Source: Mesorhizobium loti R88b (GTDB lineage: Bacteria; Pseudomonadota; Alphaproteobacteria; Rhizobiales; Rhizobiaceae). From it: a stretch of DNA of 64,000 bases. Under the pieces are notes generated by a model. It was not told the DNA's origin. It did no database searches and saw only the letters and a list, made by a program, of their open reading frames with translations. The position numbers and the translations under genes are program-made. Below are positions 48,719 through 58,213 of the stretch, piece after piece. How positions within the stretch are numbered: the first letter of the stretch is position 1; each line of letters begins with the position of its first letter. The DNA lies in contig NZ_CP033367.1 in the NCBI RefSeq assembly GCF_013170845.1, positions 6,449,001 to 6,513,000 on the forward strand. The letters are read 5' to 3'.

Positions 48719-51283
48719 TCAGAAATAGCGGCGGCGGGCGCGGCTCTCGGTGAGTTCGCGGACCGCTTCGCGGAATTCGCGCAGGCTGGCGCGAATTTCC
48801 TCGATGGGCGCCTGTTCGGCGCTTTCCTGGACCTGGTGATCAGGTTCCGGCGATGGCGGGGCTGCATAGGCAGGTGGCTGCGGCGCAGCGGCCTGTGGCG
48901 GGTACGGCATATGCCCGGCATAGGGGGCCTGGGCATAGGGGCTGCCTGCCGGCGGCTGCGTCTGCCACGGCTGGGGATGGCCTGCCTGCTGTGCATGGGG
49001 ATAGGGCGGCGGCGCCGGATAGACCGGCAGCGGCGGCATCAGGGGCGACCGCGAGGGCGGACCCATCGGCTGGGAATAGGTGGCATCGAAGCCCGGCTGG
49101 AAAGGCGGCCGCGAATAGTCCGACGGCCGGGGCATGAAGACGGACTCCGAGTTCGGGAAGCCGGAGGGCATGGCAGCATCCGCCGGCCGCACGTTTTCAC
49201 CAAAGGCGGCGAACTCGCTGGCGTCATCCGCTTCGGCGGATGGCTTGCGGGACACGGCGTTGCGCAGCTTCGCCATGAGGGCGCTGATCCGCCCCGGCCG
49301 TTCGACAGGCGCGGCTTCGGCCTGGGCAGCGGGCGGTGGTGGTGCAGGCGGTGGGGGTGGCGCCGGGGGCACTGGCGCTGCCGGCATAGGCGGCGCCGGT
49401 GGTGGCGCAGCCCGGTACGCCTGCTCCTCGAGAGGCGCCTCGCGGTCGCGGCGCGAACGCGATGTCGCGGTCTCGCGCAAGCTTTCATAGGCGCCACGCA
49501 TGGCGCCAAGGCCAACGCCAGAGGCAAAGCCAAGCAGCAGGCCGGCAAGGGCCATCAAGGCGCGAGACGGGCCTTTCGCTTCGAGCGGCGCAAAAGCCTT
49601 GGAGATCACATTCATGTTGGCGGTGTTGATGTCCTTTTGCTCGCCGGTCTCCTTGGCGCGCAGCAGATATTGTTCGTAGACGGAGCGCTTGGCAGAGGCC
49701 TCACGCTCCAGTTCGCGCATCGACACCAAATCATTGTTGACGTCGCCGCTGCGCACCTTGAGCTGGGCAAGGCGGGAGGAAAGATCCTGTTCGAGCTGGA
49801 CGGCGCGTTTCAGATCGACCTGCAGCGAGGACGCGATGCGACGCAACTCACCGGCGATACGGTCGCGCGCGCCGGCGATCTGTGCATTGATCGCCTGCAG
49901 TTCAGGATGGCGCGGGCCGAGCCGGATGGCGGCACGGTCGGCCTCCTGCTTGAGCGTCGCGTATTGCGAGCGCAGATCGCTCATCGTGTTGGAGTTGATC
50001 TCTTCCGGCAAGGTGCCGGAGAGAACCGAATTGACGTCAATCGAACGCGCCGAGGCCGCCCTCGCATTCAATTCCAGTGTCCGGGCGCGAGCGACCGAGA
50101 GCTGCTCGTTGAGCTTCAGCATCTCGTCGTCGCTGATCAGATGGCCTTGGGCATCGACAAGATCATGCGAGGCCCTGAAATCCTCGACCTTGCGCTCGGC
50201 CGCTTCGACGCCCTTGCGCAGGTCCTCGAGCCTTGCCGTCAGTTCGTCGGTCGCGCGGCCGGCCGTATCCGACTGAATCTGACCGAAGGTCTGCAGAAAC
50301 ACATCCGTCATCGTGTTGGCGATGAGGGCCGATTTCTCGCCATTCTGCGTGATTGCGCTGACGGTGATGACGAAGGTCTTACCGCCGCGCTCGACCGAGA
50401 GGCTTTCGGCCAGATTGCCGACCGCGAGCGCACGCCGGCGGACTTGATCGACACCGTCCGGCCCATCCTGGCGTGACAGGATCGAATGGATCAGCGACCT
50501 GATGCCGAGGCCGCCGGAGCCTTGACCGTTGAACTCCGGATCGTTGACGAGATTGAGCTTGTCGACGACCTTGTTCAGAACCGTGCCCGAGGTCAGCACC
50601 CGGACCTGGTTTTCAACGATGGCGAGCGTGGCGTCGGAAGCGACGACATTCTGGGTAAGGTCACGGTCGGTGAGCTTGAGGTCGCGCGGATCGACGATCA
50701 GTTCAGCGGTGGCTTCATATTTCTTCGGCGTCGACAGCGCGATCGCTATGCCGAGCCCGGCACCGATCAGGGTGGTCGTGATGATCAGCAGCTTCGACCT
50801 GGCAATGCCGCGCACCACCTGCATCGGATCGATCAACGGCTTCCATTGCTGGTCGTCACCACGACCGCCAAAGGAGGGATTGGCCTCACCCTCATGGCCG
50901 GATCCGGATGTCTCATGAGAGCGAACGCCGGCGGAAGGCTCTTCAGGGACCGTGCTTGCGCGCGGTATCGCCGGCGGCAAATCGCCGGTGCCGGCGCCCT
51001 CCTGCGAGCGCCAGACGTCCTCCTGTGCGGCCGCTTCGGGCTGCTCGTCCGCCCGGAAGCGCTCTGTTTCGACGGCGGCGGACGGCGTCGGGTTCGCCCG
51101 CGCCTCACGCCGCGAACGGGCCAGGCGATGGCGCGTGGCGGCATCCTCGCGCCATGACGGATCTGCCCGATCGCCTATAGAGACCAATGACGGGTCCGTG
51201 TCATCCTCACCGCGCATGGCCTGGCCGAGCGCCAGCAAGGAACGCTCGCGCCTCCAGTCTTCACGGTTTTCCCTGTCGACCAT
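48719..51283 (-). CDS. Wzz/ExoP-like polysaccharide chain-length protein without kinase domain
   Basis: The 854-residue protein has a charged N-terminal region of about 150 residues, membrane helix 1 (LLIITTTLIGAGLGIAIALS), a Wzz domain, a long coiled coil at about 330-520 and a C-terminal helix 2 (ALMALAGLLLGFASGVGLG). This is the PCP domain of ExoP/GumC proteins with the PCP signature GPRHPELQAI. Instead of the tyrosine-kinase domain a Pro-rich tail of about 250 residues follows (APPPAPPMPAAPVPPAPPPP). It lies beside the flippase and glycosyltransferase genes, so it probably controls export of that polymer. The start at 51283 has a weak site. Confidence 0.85.
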   Translation of the reverse strand: MVDRENREDWRRERSLLALGQAMRGEDDTDPSLVSIGDRADPSWREDAATRHRLARSRREARANPTPSAAVETERFRADEQPEAAAQEDVWRSQEGAGTGDLPPAIPRASTVPEEPSAGVRSHETSGSGHEGEANPSFGGRGDDQQWKPLIDPMQVVRGIARSKLLIITTTLIGAGLGIAIALSTPKKYEATAELIVDPRDLKLTDRDLTQNVVASDATLAIVENQVRVLTSGTVLNKVVDKLNLVNDPEFNGQGSGGLGIRSLIHSILSRQDGPDGVDQVRRRALAVGNLAESLSVERGGKTFVITVSAITQNGEKSALIANTMTDVFLQTFGQIQSDTAGRATDELTARLEDLRKGVEAAERKVEDFRASHDLVDAQGHLISDDEMLKLNEQLSVARARTLELNARAASARSIDVNSVLSGTLPEEINSNTMSDLRSQYATLKQEADRAAIRLGPRHPELQAINAQIAGARDRIAGELRRIASSLQVDLKRAVQLEQDLSSRLAQLKVRSGDVNNDLVSMRELEREASAKRSVYEQYLLRAKETGEQKDINTANMNVISKAFAPLEAKGPSRALMALAGLLLGFASGVGLGAMRGAYESLRETATSRSRRDREAPLEEQAYRAAPPPAPPMPAAPVPPAPPPPPAPPPPAAQAEAAPVERPGRISALMAKLRNAVSRKPSAEADDASEFAAFGENVRPADAAMPSGFPNSESVFMPRPSDYSRPPFQPGFDATYSQPMGPPSRSPLMPPLPVYPAPPPYPHAQQAGHPQPWQTQPPAGSPYAQAPYAGHMPYPPQAAAPQPPAYAAPPSPEPDHQVQESAEQAPIEEIRASLREFREAVRELTESRARRRYF

Positions 51284-51334
51284 TGTCTTGGAGCTTTACT
51301 CGTTGGCCGCTTGGCAGCGGCGGTCGGCCATTCG

Positions 51335-51350
51335 TTAAGCCACGCTAAAC
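51335..51350. promoter_or_regulatory. CtrA-like box between ExoP-like and flippase genes
   Basis: TTAA-N7-TAAAC differs from the CtrA consensus TTAA-N7-TTAAC by one base. It lies about 50 bp upstream of the ExoP-like start and 120 bp upstream of the flippase start, in the divergent promoter region. Cell-cycle control of the polysaccharide would be plausible but is weakly supported. Confidence 0.3.
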
Positions 51351-51467
51351 AAGCATAGGAAACAAAAGGTTAATTTTGGCAGGCCGGCGGGTAAGGTTTT
51401 CATAACCTCAAGCGCGGGAATTTCAACGCGTCCGGACCTCAAAACGGCGCGTTAAGCTTTCCCGCCT

Positions 51468-52778
51468 ATGGCTTCCCCAGACATGACCGAAGCTCGCGGC
51501 ATACCGCAAAGGCGGACTTTCGCCCGGATCGGCACTTTCGTGGCCGAGCGACGGGGGCTGGTTCGCGACTATTTTTCGGCGATCAGCGGCGCCGGCGGGC
51601 GACTGGTGTTTTCGCTGGCCTATTTCATCGCGCTCGCCAACACGCTGTCCATCTCGGAGTTCGGTATGTTCGCCACCGCTTCGGCGGCCGGCGTGATGCT
51701 GTCGCGGATCCTGGCTTTTGGTTTCATCTCGGCGCTCTATCGCACCGCCACCATTCGCCCCAATCTGATCGGCACCTTCACCGCCGGCTTCCTGCTGCTC
51801 GGCATCATTTCCCTGCCGTTGCTGGCCGCGGCCTCGTTCGGCGTCTACCTGATCTTCTTTGCCGGCACCGTACCGCTGTCGGTATTTTCGGCAATCGTCT
51901 TCGCCGAGGCGCTGTTGTGGCGGCCGGTTGAGGTCGCCCTGATCGTCAACAACGGGCTGGGCAAGTTCGGCCGTGCCGCCGTGCTGGCGATCCTGGCGAC
52001 AGCGCTGCGCGCGCTTGGTGCTGTGCTGTTCATGCTCTGGGCACAGCACAGCATCTGGGTGTGGTCGTGGTTCTATATCGGCGCCAACGCAGCCTCGCTG
52101 CTTTTGGCTTTCGGCTGGTTCTATCCCCGCCAAAGACTACGGCTGCGTATCGAGCTCTATCTCAGGCGGCTTCTCGATTCGATCTATGTCGCCGGTGCCG
52201 AGGTGTTGTTCTATCTGCAATCGGAGTTCGACAAGCTGCTGGTGCTGGCGATCGGCGGCCCGCATTTGGCTGGCATCTATGCCATCATCATGCGGCTGGT
52301 TGACCTCACCGCAATCCCCATCCGCACCTTCTCCATGATGCTGGTGCAACGCATGATGCGCGCGCCGGACCTGTTGTCGCGCTTGACGGTAAAAAGCGGC
52401 ATTGAGGGCGGCGTGTTTGCTGTCTCGACGGCGGCGCTGCTGGCGCTTGGCATCGTGCTGCATTTCTTCCCCAACGCGCTCGGCAAGAATGTCTCCGAGG
52501 CAGCTCCTCTGGTGGCGCTGGCGATCTGCGTTCCAGGTTTGCGCAACCTGGTCGAATACCAGGCCGAGCTGCTGTTCGCGCGCGGGCAGACGTTGGTACG
52601 CGCCATCAATCTCGGCTTGCTTGCCGGACTGAAAGGGCTGCTGCTGACCTATGTGCTGACGTCCATCACGGACACGTCAACATTGGTTCTGTCGCTCAAC
52701 GTCGTCTTCCTGCTGCTCTATCTCGCCTCGATGCTGCTGACCTATTCGGCGATGCGCAAGCCGGCCAAGCCCATCTAA
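51468..52778 (+). CDS. Polysaccharide flippase, Wzx-like
   Basis: The 436-residue protein has about 12 predicted membrane helices (LVFSLAYFIALANTLSISEF first; the last VFLLLYLASMLLTYSAM) of the MATE/MOP oligosaccharide flippase superfamily. It would move lipid-linked repeat units across the inner membrane. It starts at ATG 51468, divergent from the ExoP-like gene. The next gene, DUF6492-like, is convergent. The gene is the only Wzx-type protein in this cluster, so it is the most likely flippase of the polymer made by the neighbouring glycosyltransferases. Confidence 0.85.
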   Translation: MASPDMTEARGIPQRRTFARIGTFVAERRGLVRDYFSAISGAGGRLVFSLAYFIALANTLSISEFGMFATASAAGVMLSRILAFGFISALYRTATIRPNLIGTFTAGFLLLGIISLPLLAAASFGVYLIFFAGTVPLSVFSAIVFAEALLWRPVEVALIVNNGLGKFGRAAVLAILATALRALGAVLFMLWAQHSIWVWSWFYIGANAASLLLAFGWFYPRQRLRLRIELYLRRLLDSIYVAGAEVLFYLQSEFDKLLVLAIGGPHLAGIYAIIMRLVDLTAIPIRTFSMMLVQRMMRAPDLLSRLTVKSGIEGGVFAVSTAALLALGIVLHFFPNALGKNVSEAAPLVALAICVPGLRNLVEYQAELLFARGQTLVRAINLGLLAGLKGLLLTYVLTSITDTSTLVLSLNVVFLLLYLASMLLTYSAMRKPAKPI

Positions 52779-52780
52779 GA

Positions 52781-53710
52781 CTACGAGGATTGAAGCCCGA
52801 TCAGGCGGCGGATACGGCCGATATCGGTGCCTATGAAGGATTGCATGCCGATCGCCACCTGCTCCGGCGCCATACCAGCAACGAAGTGGCGGAACTCGTC
52901 GTCCGATAGCGCCTCACCCGTCCAGTGGACGCGGCAGAATTCCTCCGAACCATGGAAGTGACCGGCTCCATCGAGCAGATCGTCGACATAGCGGCCATAG
53001 ATCATACATTCGGAGAATCGGCGCGCCTGACCGATCGCCTCGACCCAGTCGCGGCCATGGACCTTCTCGATCTGTCCGCACATGGCAAGCACGGTGTCGC
53101 GGCGCCAGGCGATCAGCGTCGAGATGTAATCGTGGACCGACGTCCGGGACGGGTCGATGCCAAGCGCCGAGCCGGCATTGCTCGACCAGATGCGGTGCTC
53201 GTCATGCCCCTCCTGCGCAAGCACGCCGTCGCGGCGGAACAGACGTGCCTCGCCGTCGCGCCAGAAGGCGGCGCAGTCGAACGCCTTCACGAAAGCAACG
53301 TCGGAATCGCAAAAGACCAGAACGTCTTCCCGGGCGTGCGCTGCGATGGCGATACGGCGCAGCTGCTGCACGTGCCAGCCGCGCAGCGGCTGTGTCTTCA
53401 GGCTGAGCCAGACACGCCGGCGAAACAGGCTGAGCGGATCGTCGAATGCGTGCAGCCAGCGCGGCAGCAGGTCGCGCTCGTCGACGATCGTGCGCCGGTC
53501 TGTCTCCAGCTGACGGAAAAGTGCCACGTCGCGATGTTCGACCAGGATGTAATGGTGTGCGGCACCCGAGACATGCCGGTCAAGGGTCTCGCACAACAGC
53601 CGGCAACGCTCGAAATCCGGTGCATAGCTTGCCGTCACCACTGCCGCCGTCGGTACCTTCGGCAACAGGCCCGGTTCGATATGGGCGTCAGGAACGAACC
53701 GCTTGTTCAA
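52781..53710 (-). CDS. DUF6492-like glycosyltransferase-related protein
   Basis: The 309-residue product shows the DUF6492 pattern: VVTASYAPDFERCRLLCETL, a DSDVAF motif resembling the DXD of GT-A enzymes (VLVFCDSDVAFVKAF), and IYGRYVDDLL. The family is thought to contain glycosyltransferases. The start is TTG 53710, whose TTGA overlaps the stop of the WecG-like gene, with GGAG 7 bases before it; this suggests coupled translation. A longer frame to 53962 exists but lies inside the WecG gene and has no coding character. The exact sugar is unknown. Confidence 0.75.
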   Translation of the reverse strand: MNKRFVPDAHIEPGLLPKVPTAAVVTASYAPDFERCRLLCETLDRHVSGAAHHYILVEHRDVALFRQLETDRRTIVDERDLLPRWLHAFDDPLSLFRRRVWLSLKTQPLRGWHVQQLRRIAIAAHAREDVLVFCDSDVAFVKAFDCAAFWRDGEARLFRRDGVLAQEGHDEHRIWSSNAGSALGIDPSRTSVHDYISTLIAWRRDTVLAMCGQIEKVHGRDWVEAIGQARRFSECMIYGRYVDDLLDGAGHFHGSEEFCRVHWTGEALSDDEFRHFVAGMAPEQVAIGMQSFIGTDIGRIRRLIGLQSS

Positions 53711-54501
53711 CGGAGATCTCCGCCCGCTTCGGAGCCACGCGACAATCTCTGCTTGACGGCCCGCCACAGGAACACAGGATTGCCAACCACGTAGCGGCGC
53801 CAGAGCCGGCCCGGCTCGACCGCCAGCCGGAACAGCCATTCCAGCCGCAGGCGCCGCATCCACAATGGCGCGCGCGGCACCGAGCCGCTCAGGAAATCGA
53901 GCAGCGCGCCGACAGCCACCGGCAAGGTGCAGTGGCGCTCGTCGATGTGGCGTGCGATCCACAGTTCCTGGCGCGGCACGCCCATGGCGACCAGCAGCAT
54001 ATCGGGCCGCAACGCTGCGATCCGGCCGATGATCTCCTGTTCCTGCGCGGCTGAGAAATAGCCATCATGAATGACGACGAAATTGTGCTGCACGGCAAGT
54101 GCCGCCAGCTTGACCGACGCCGCCTCGGCGTTGACACGCGTTGCGCCGAGCAGCCCGACTGTCAACGGCCTCGTCGAGGCCTGCAGGAAGGCCGGCACGA
54201 AATCGGTGCCGTTGAGATTGTCGGGAAATGGCGCGCCATACAGAAGTTTCGCCGCGAGATCGACGCCGATACCGTCCGGCAGGATGAGGAAATCGTCGAG
54301 CGCCTCGGCGAAGACCGGGTCTGAATATGCGATGTTGGCATTGTGCGCGTTGAGGAAACTGACCTTGGTGAAGCGCCGCTCGGCGATGAGCCGGTTCAGC
54401 AGCGCGATCGCATCGTCCCAGCGGATGGCGAGCACCGAGATGCCGAGGATCGTCTTCAGGCTGTCGAGCCCGAACGCGGCGCGGGCGGTGTGCATGTTCA
54501 T
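53707..54501 (-). CDS. WecG/TagA/CpsF-family glycosyltransferase
   Basis: The 264-residue protein has the GT26 signature segments: SFLNAHNANIAYSDP, LILPDGIGVDLAAKLLYG, NGTDFVPAF, and AMGVPRQELWIARH with the conserved Arg-Gln. Members add ManNAcA or similar sugars to undecaprenyl-linked intermediates. The ATG at 54501 overlaps the stop of the upstream glycosyltransferase by an ATGA, so it is translationally coupled, and its own stop overlaps the start of the DUF6492-like gene. Cytosolic, membrane-associated. Confidence 0.9.
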   Translation of the reverse strand: MNMHTARAAFGLDSLKTILGISVLAIRWDDAIALLNRLIAERRFTKVSFLNAHNANIAYSDPVFAEALDDFLILPDGIGVDLAAKLLYGAPFPDNLNGTDFVPAFLQASTRPLTVGLLGATRVNAEAASVKLAALAVQHNFVVIHDGYFSAAQEQEIIGRIAALRPDMLLVAMGVPRQELWIARHIDERHCTLPVAVGALLDFLSGSVPRAPLWMRRLRLEWLFRLAVEPGRLWRRYVVGNPVFLWRAVKQRLSRGSEAGGDLR

Positions 54502-55667
54502 GCAAACACCTCGTGCCTGACTGCGCCGAGTTTTTCGAGGCCGAGCCGGATGGCGACGTCGAGCGCCTTGACCTGCTGGCGATGGAACGCGCCGCCATCG
54601 ACGTCCCGGATATTGGCCGCCGCTGTCTCCAGCGCCCTGGCGAAGCCGGCCGGATCGTCGGTTACGACGCAATTGTCGGGGCGGTGGCCGATGCCGCGCA
54701 GCGAGCGGCTGGTGGCGACCGAAGGCAGGCCGAGTTCAAAGGTCTCGATGGTCTTCAGTTGCACGCCGCTGCCGGCGGTGCTGATCAGCGGGATGACGGC
54801 AGCACCCGACACGAACGCCCTGGCATCCGGGACACGGCCGACAAATTCGACACCCGGATGCGTCGAGGCGACGCCGGAAGGCACGTGGCCTGCAATGCGG
54901 ATGCGGAAATCCGGCCGCAGATGCGGCACCACTTTACCCAGGAACCAGTCGAGGCCGATGCGGTTCGGCTGCCAGGTCCAGGTGCCGATCAAGGCGGCGT
55001 CGCAATCGATCTTGCGTGGACTTTTGCGGTCTGGCGCCCTGGCACCGGTCACCAGCGGCAGCACCGCTGAACGGTCGGCGGCGACGCCGAGCGCAGCGCG
55101 ATCCTCCTCGGCCAGCGTGAAGACGAAGCTTGCGCGGCGGCAGAGGCGCTCTTCCACGATTTTGAGCAATCTTGCCTCGCGGCGGAACAACAGGCGCTGG
55201 AAGAGGCTACCGGCGGCAGCGGCATTCTCGCGCGCCGAAAGGTGCTCGACATTATGGGCGACGAAGATCGAAGGCCGGTCTTCGAAGAGCTTTTCGAAGG
55301 CGCCGGCAAACTGCACGGAATTCAGCACATAGCCATCGAACGGACCGGCCTGTTCGAGCGCGGCCAGAACAGCTTGGTCGGACACCGCACGCAGCTTGAC
55401 CGACGCGAAGGTGAGGCCCGACAGCATCGCATTGCCGACCCAGGCGAGCTTTTGCAGGGGCGACGCACTTTCGGTGCGCACGTCGATGGCACCCAGCACC
55501 ACCGTGTTTTCCGGATCGGCCGCGGCTTTCCCCGGCCAGGTAAAGCCAATGACCGTGACGCGCGCGCCGGCGCGCCGCAAAGCGGCGATGATTGCAGCGT
55601 TGGCGATCTCATAGCCCGAGGCGAGAGCGCCGTCGGGCACGATCGATGTGGCGAACAGCAGATGCAT
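54498..55667 (-). CDS. Glycosyltransferase family 4/1-like enzyme
   Basis: The 389-residue protein is a GT-B glycosyltransferase: N-terminal half with ALASGYEIANAAIIAALRRAGA, and a C-terminal nucleotide-sugar half with LIGTWTWQPNRIGLDWFL, GVEFVGRVPDARAFV and TAGSGVQLKTIETFELGLP, the last containing the Glu-containing donor-binding motif. The ATG at 55667 (MHLLFATS) is preferred to 55772 since it has AGGTGAG directly upstream. It leads the three-gene minus-strand unit with the WecG-like and DUF6492-like genes. The sugar is unknown. Confidence 0.87.
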   Translation of the reverse strand: MHLLFATSIVPDGALASGYEIANAAIIAALRRAGARVTVIGFTWPGKAAADPENTVVLGAIDVRTESASPLQKLAWVGNAMLSGLTFASVKLRAVSDQAVLAALEQAGPFDGYVLNSVQFAGAFEKLFEDRPSIFVAHNVEHLSARENAAAAGSLFQRLLFRREARLLKIVEERLCRRASFVFTLAEEDRAALGVAADRSAVLPLVTGARAPDRKSPRKIDCDAALIGTWTWQPNRIGLDWFLGKVVPHLRPDFRIRIAGHVPSGVASTHPGVEFVGRVPDARAFVSGAAVIPLISTAGSGVQLKTIETFELGLPSVATSRSLRGIGHRPDNCVVTDDPAGFARALETAAANIRDVDGGAFHRQQVKALDVAIRLGLEKLGAVRHEVFA

Positions 55668-55838
55668 CTCACCTATCCAGTGGTGTAGCCGGTAGCAAAG
55701 CGCGGTGAACCCTTGATTAAGCGAGCACAATCCGCGGCCGAAAGCCCGAACCTGGCGGGCTTCTCCGTGCAAGGTGATTAACGAAACCTTATCACCGTGG
55801 TGCTACCAGAGCCCAACTCACGACGCGGCTGGAGACGG
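55668..55838. promoter_or_regulatory. Divergent promoter region between glycosyltransferase genes
   Basis: The 171-bp gap contains an imperfect inverted repeat, GGTGAT-N12-ATCACC, at 55773-55796. It is the only candidate operator seen for the divergent polysaccharide genes. Confidence 0.35.
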
Positions 55839-56837
55839 ATGATCCTTTTGCCATCGGATGGTTCGGTATCGATCGCTGGACGGTCTCCCCGGCTTGACGT
55901 GGAGGCTGTCGAAGCGGTCGTCACCTTGCCGACGTTCAAGCGACCCGAACAAGTTCTGGAAACACTGGCATCGCTCAGCGCGCAGCGGACCGGCCGGCGC
56001 TTTGCCGTCATCGTCATGGAAAACGAAGCCGAGGCGCGTGAAGGCGCCAGGGCGGTGTTGCCGCTGTTCGAGCGCGACGAGATACCGGGTATGGTCATCA
56101 TCGCCCATCAGCGTGGCAATTGCAGCGCCTACAATGCCGGCTGGCAGACAGCACTCCTGCACTTCCCGAACTTCAGGCATCTGCTGGTCATCGACGACGA
56201 CGAGATCGCCGACCCGCAATGGCTGGAGCGGATGTGCTCGGCTGCCGAAACACTCGGCGCCGATCTCGTCGGAGGCCCGCAGGTGCCGGTCTTTGCCGAT
56301 CCCGCCCATGCGCAATGGGCAGGACATCCCGTCTTTGCGCCGCCCTACCGGGAGACGGGACGCGTGCCCGCGCTCTATTCGTCCGGCAATCTTCTGGTTG
56401 GACGCAATGTGCTGATCGCCATGGGGCCACCTTTCCTCGATCTCAAATTCAATTTCATGGGCGGCGGCGATTCCGACTTTCTCAGCCGCTCGGCGCAGAA
56501 GGGCTTTGTGCTCGGCTGGTGTGCCGAGGCCACGGTGCAAGAGACCGTTCCGGCCCGGCGTGTCGAAGCCGACTGGATCCGGGCTCGCAGCCTGCGCAAC
56601 GGCGTGATCTCGACACTGGTCGAGAAGAAGAAGCGTGCTGGCACGCCATTCGCCGGTGCCAAGGTGTTCGCAAAGAGCCTGGCTCTGCTTGCCGCCTCGC
56701 CGTTTCGCGGCCTGATCCGGCTCGTGCGGACCGGATCGCCGGCGATCGCCATCTATCCCGTCCATGTGGCGCTGGGCCGCGTGATGGCCGAATTCGGATA
56801 TACCAATGAGCAGTATCGTCAGCCCGAGAAAAACTGA
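55839..56837 (+). CDS. Family 2 glycosyltransferase
   Basis: The 332-residue enzyme has a GT-A fold: VVTLPTFKRPEQVLETLASL near the N-terminus, the nucleotide-binding segment HQRGNCSAYNAGWQTAL, and the DXD-type motif LLVIDDDEIADPQWLE. The C-terminal part includes FMGGGDSDFLSR. The ATG at 55839 with GGAG just before is used; a GTG at 55797 would lengthen it by 14 residues. It overlaps the O-antigen ligase gene by 32 bp, so the two are coupled. The sugar is unknown. Confidence 0.85.
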   Translation: MILLPSDGSVSIAGRSPRLDVEAVEAVVTLPTFKRPEQVLETLASLSAQRTGRRFAVIVMENEAEAREGARAVLPLFERDEIPGMVIIAHQRGNCSAYNAGWQTALLHFPNFRHLLVIDDDEIADPQWLERMCSAAETLGADLVGGPQVPVFADPAHAQWAGHPVFAPPYRETGRVPALYSSGNLLVGRNVLIAMGPPFLDLKFNFMGGGDSDFLSRSAQKGFVLGWCAEATVQETVPARRVEADWIRARSLRNGVISTLVEKKKRAGTPFAGAKVFAKSLALLAASPFRGLIRLVRTGSPAIAIYPVHVALGRVMAEFGYTNEQYRQPEKN

Positions 56838-58152
56838 GCGCGCCCCGCTCAGCGACGCATTCACGCGCGACGGCGTGGCGACCGCCATTGCCGCACTTCT
56901 GTTCACCATCATCATGGTGTCCTTCCGGCCGTTCCAGCCAGGCGGCGCCGAACTCACGGGCGACGGCGGCGACATCGTCAACCAGCTCGGCTTCGGCGCG
57001 CTCGGCGGCATTTCGATCTTCTCGCTGATGGCCTTTGCCGATCCGCGCGTCGTGCGCTCGCTGCTCAGCCCGTCCTGGGTGCTGATGCTGGGTTTCTTTT
57101 TCCTGTCGGTGGTGCTGGCGACCGATCCGCCCTCGGCCATGCGCGCCGCCTCCTTCACCATGATCGGCATCCTGACCATGGCAACGATCCTGGTGCTGCC
57201 GCGCGATGCCGAAGCCATCTCCAAGGTCATCATCTTCACCGCCGTCGTGGTCATGGGCCTTTCCTACCTCGGCCTCATCGTGTTTCCACATGAGGCGCTG
57301 CACACGGCCGATTCCCAAGAGCCCGAACATGCGGGCCTGTGGCGCGGCGTTTTCACCCACAAGAACATCGCCGGCCCGATCATGGCCTGCTTCAGCTTCG
57401 CCGGTCTTTATCTCTACCGGCGTGGGCAACACTGGTGGGGCGCGGGAATCTTCTGCGCGGCGATGATCTTCATGCTGCACACAGGCTCCAAGACGACCGC
57501 CGGCCTGGTGCCGTTCTCGATCCTGATCGTGGTGCTGCCGAGCCTCATGGGCATGCGGCTCGGCACGCCGATCCTGTTTGCTCTGGCAATCATCGCCACG
57601 GCGGTCGGCACGCTGGGCATCGTCTTCCTGCCGCCGGTGAAGCATCTGGCGGCGATCTATTTCCCCGACATGACCTATACCGGCCGCACGACGCTGTGGG
57701 AGTTCGCTGGCTCGATGCTGGCAAAGAAACCGTGGACCGGCTACGGTTATGAAAGCTTCTGGGGCACGCCGCTGCTGCTCAACCAGGACCAGCCCTTCGA
57801 CCGGCCCTGGGACATCCGGACCATCGTGCACGGCCATGACGGGTATCTCGACATAGCCGTGCTGATGGGCATTCCGGCCCTTTGCGTGGCGGTCTACACC
57901 TTCCTCATCGCGCCGCTGCGCGACTACATGCGTATCCCGCTGCGCCGAGAAAATATCTTTCTCGGCGACTTCTTCATGATGGTGGTGCTGTTCACCGCAC
58001 TCAACGCTTTCCTCGAAAGCTTCTTCTTCCATCGCGGCGATCCGGTCTGGCTGTTCTTCGTGCTCGGCGTGCTTGGCCTGAGACAAGTGTCGCTGCGGCC
58101 GATCGCGGTGCGTGGCTCCGATCGCGATTCGCGATCTTCCCGCTCGGCCTGA
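56806..58152 (+). CDS. O-antigen ligase/polymerase family protein (ExoQ-like)
   Basis: The 448-residue protein has about 11 membrane helices (first AIAALLFTIIMVSFR) and the large periplasmic loop with YTGRTTLWEFAGSMLAKKPW and HGHDGYLDIAVLMG, the Wzy_C pattern with conserved His/Arg residues. Such proteins polymerise or ligate lipid-linked oligosaccharides in the periplasm. It starts inside the preceding glycosyltransferase gene, overlapping it by 32 bp. It is the candidate polymerase of this polysaccharide cluster with the ExoP-like regulator and flippase. Confidence 0.88.
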   Translation: MSSIVSPRKTERAPLSDAFTRDGVATAIAALLFTIIMVSFRPFQPGGAELTGDGGDIVNQLGFGALGGISIFSLMAFADPRVVRSLLSPSWVLMLGFFFLSVVLATDPPSAMRAASFTMIGILTMATILVLPRDAEAISKVIIFTAVVVMGLSYLGLIVFPHEALHTADSQEPEHAGLWRGVFTHKNIAGPIMACFSFAGLYLYRRGQHWWGAGIFCAAMIFMLHTGSKTTAGLVPFSILIVVLPSLMGMRLGTPILFALAIIATAVGTLGIVFLPPVKHLAAIYFPDMTYTGRTTLWEFAGSMLAKKPWTGYGYESFWGTPLLLNQDQPFDRPWDIRTIVHGHDGYLDIAVLMGIPALCVAVYTFLIAPLRDYMRIPLRRENIFLGDFFMMVVLFTALNAFLESFFFHRGDPVWLFFVLGVLGLRQVSLRPIAVRGSDRDSRSSRSA

Positions 58153-58213
58153 CAGGGCTTCCCCACCGCAGCGCGAGCGTCTATGTCAGGGCCTTCCTTC
58201 GGAGGGTTTCTCA

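Noticed and set aside
47972..50476. Plus-strand ORF of 834 codons antisense to folD and the ExoP-like gene
   Set aside because: It spans two real genes in the opposite direction, has no recognisable domain and follows third-position GC bias of the sense genes.
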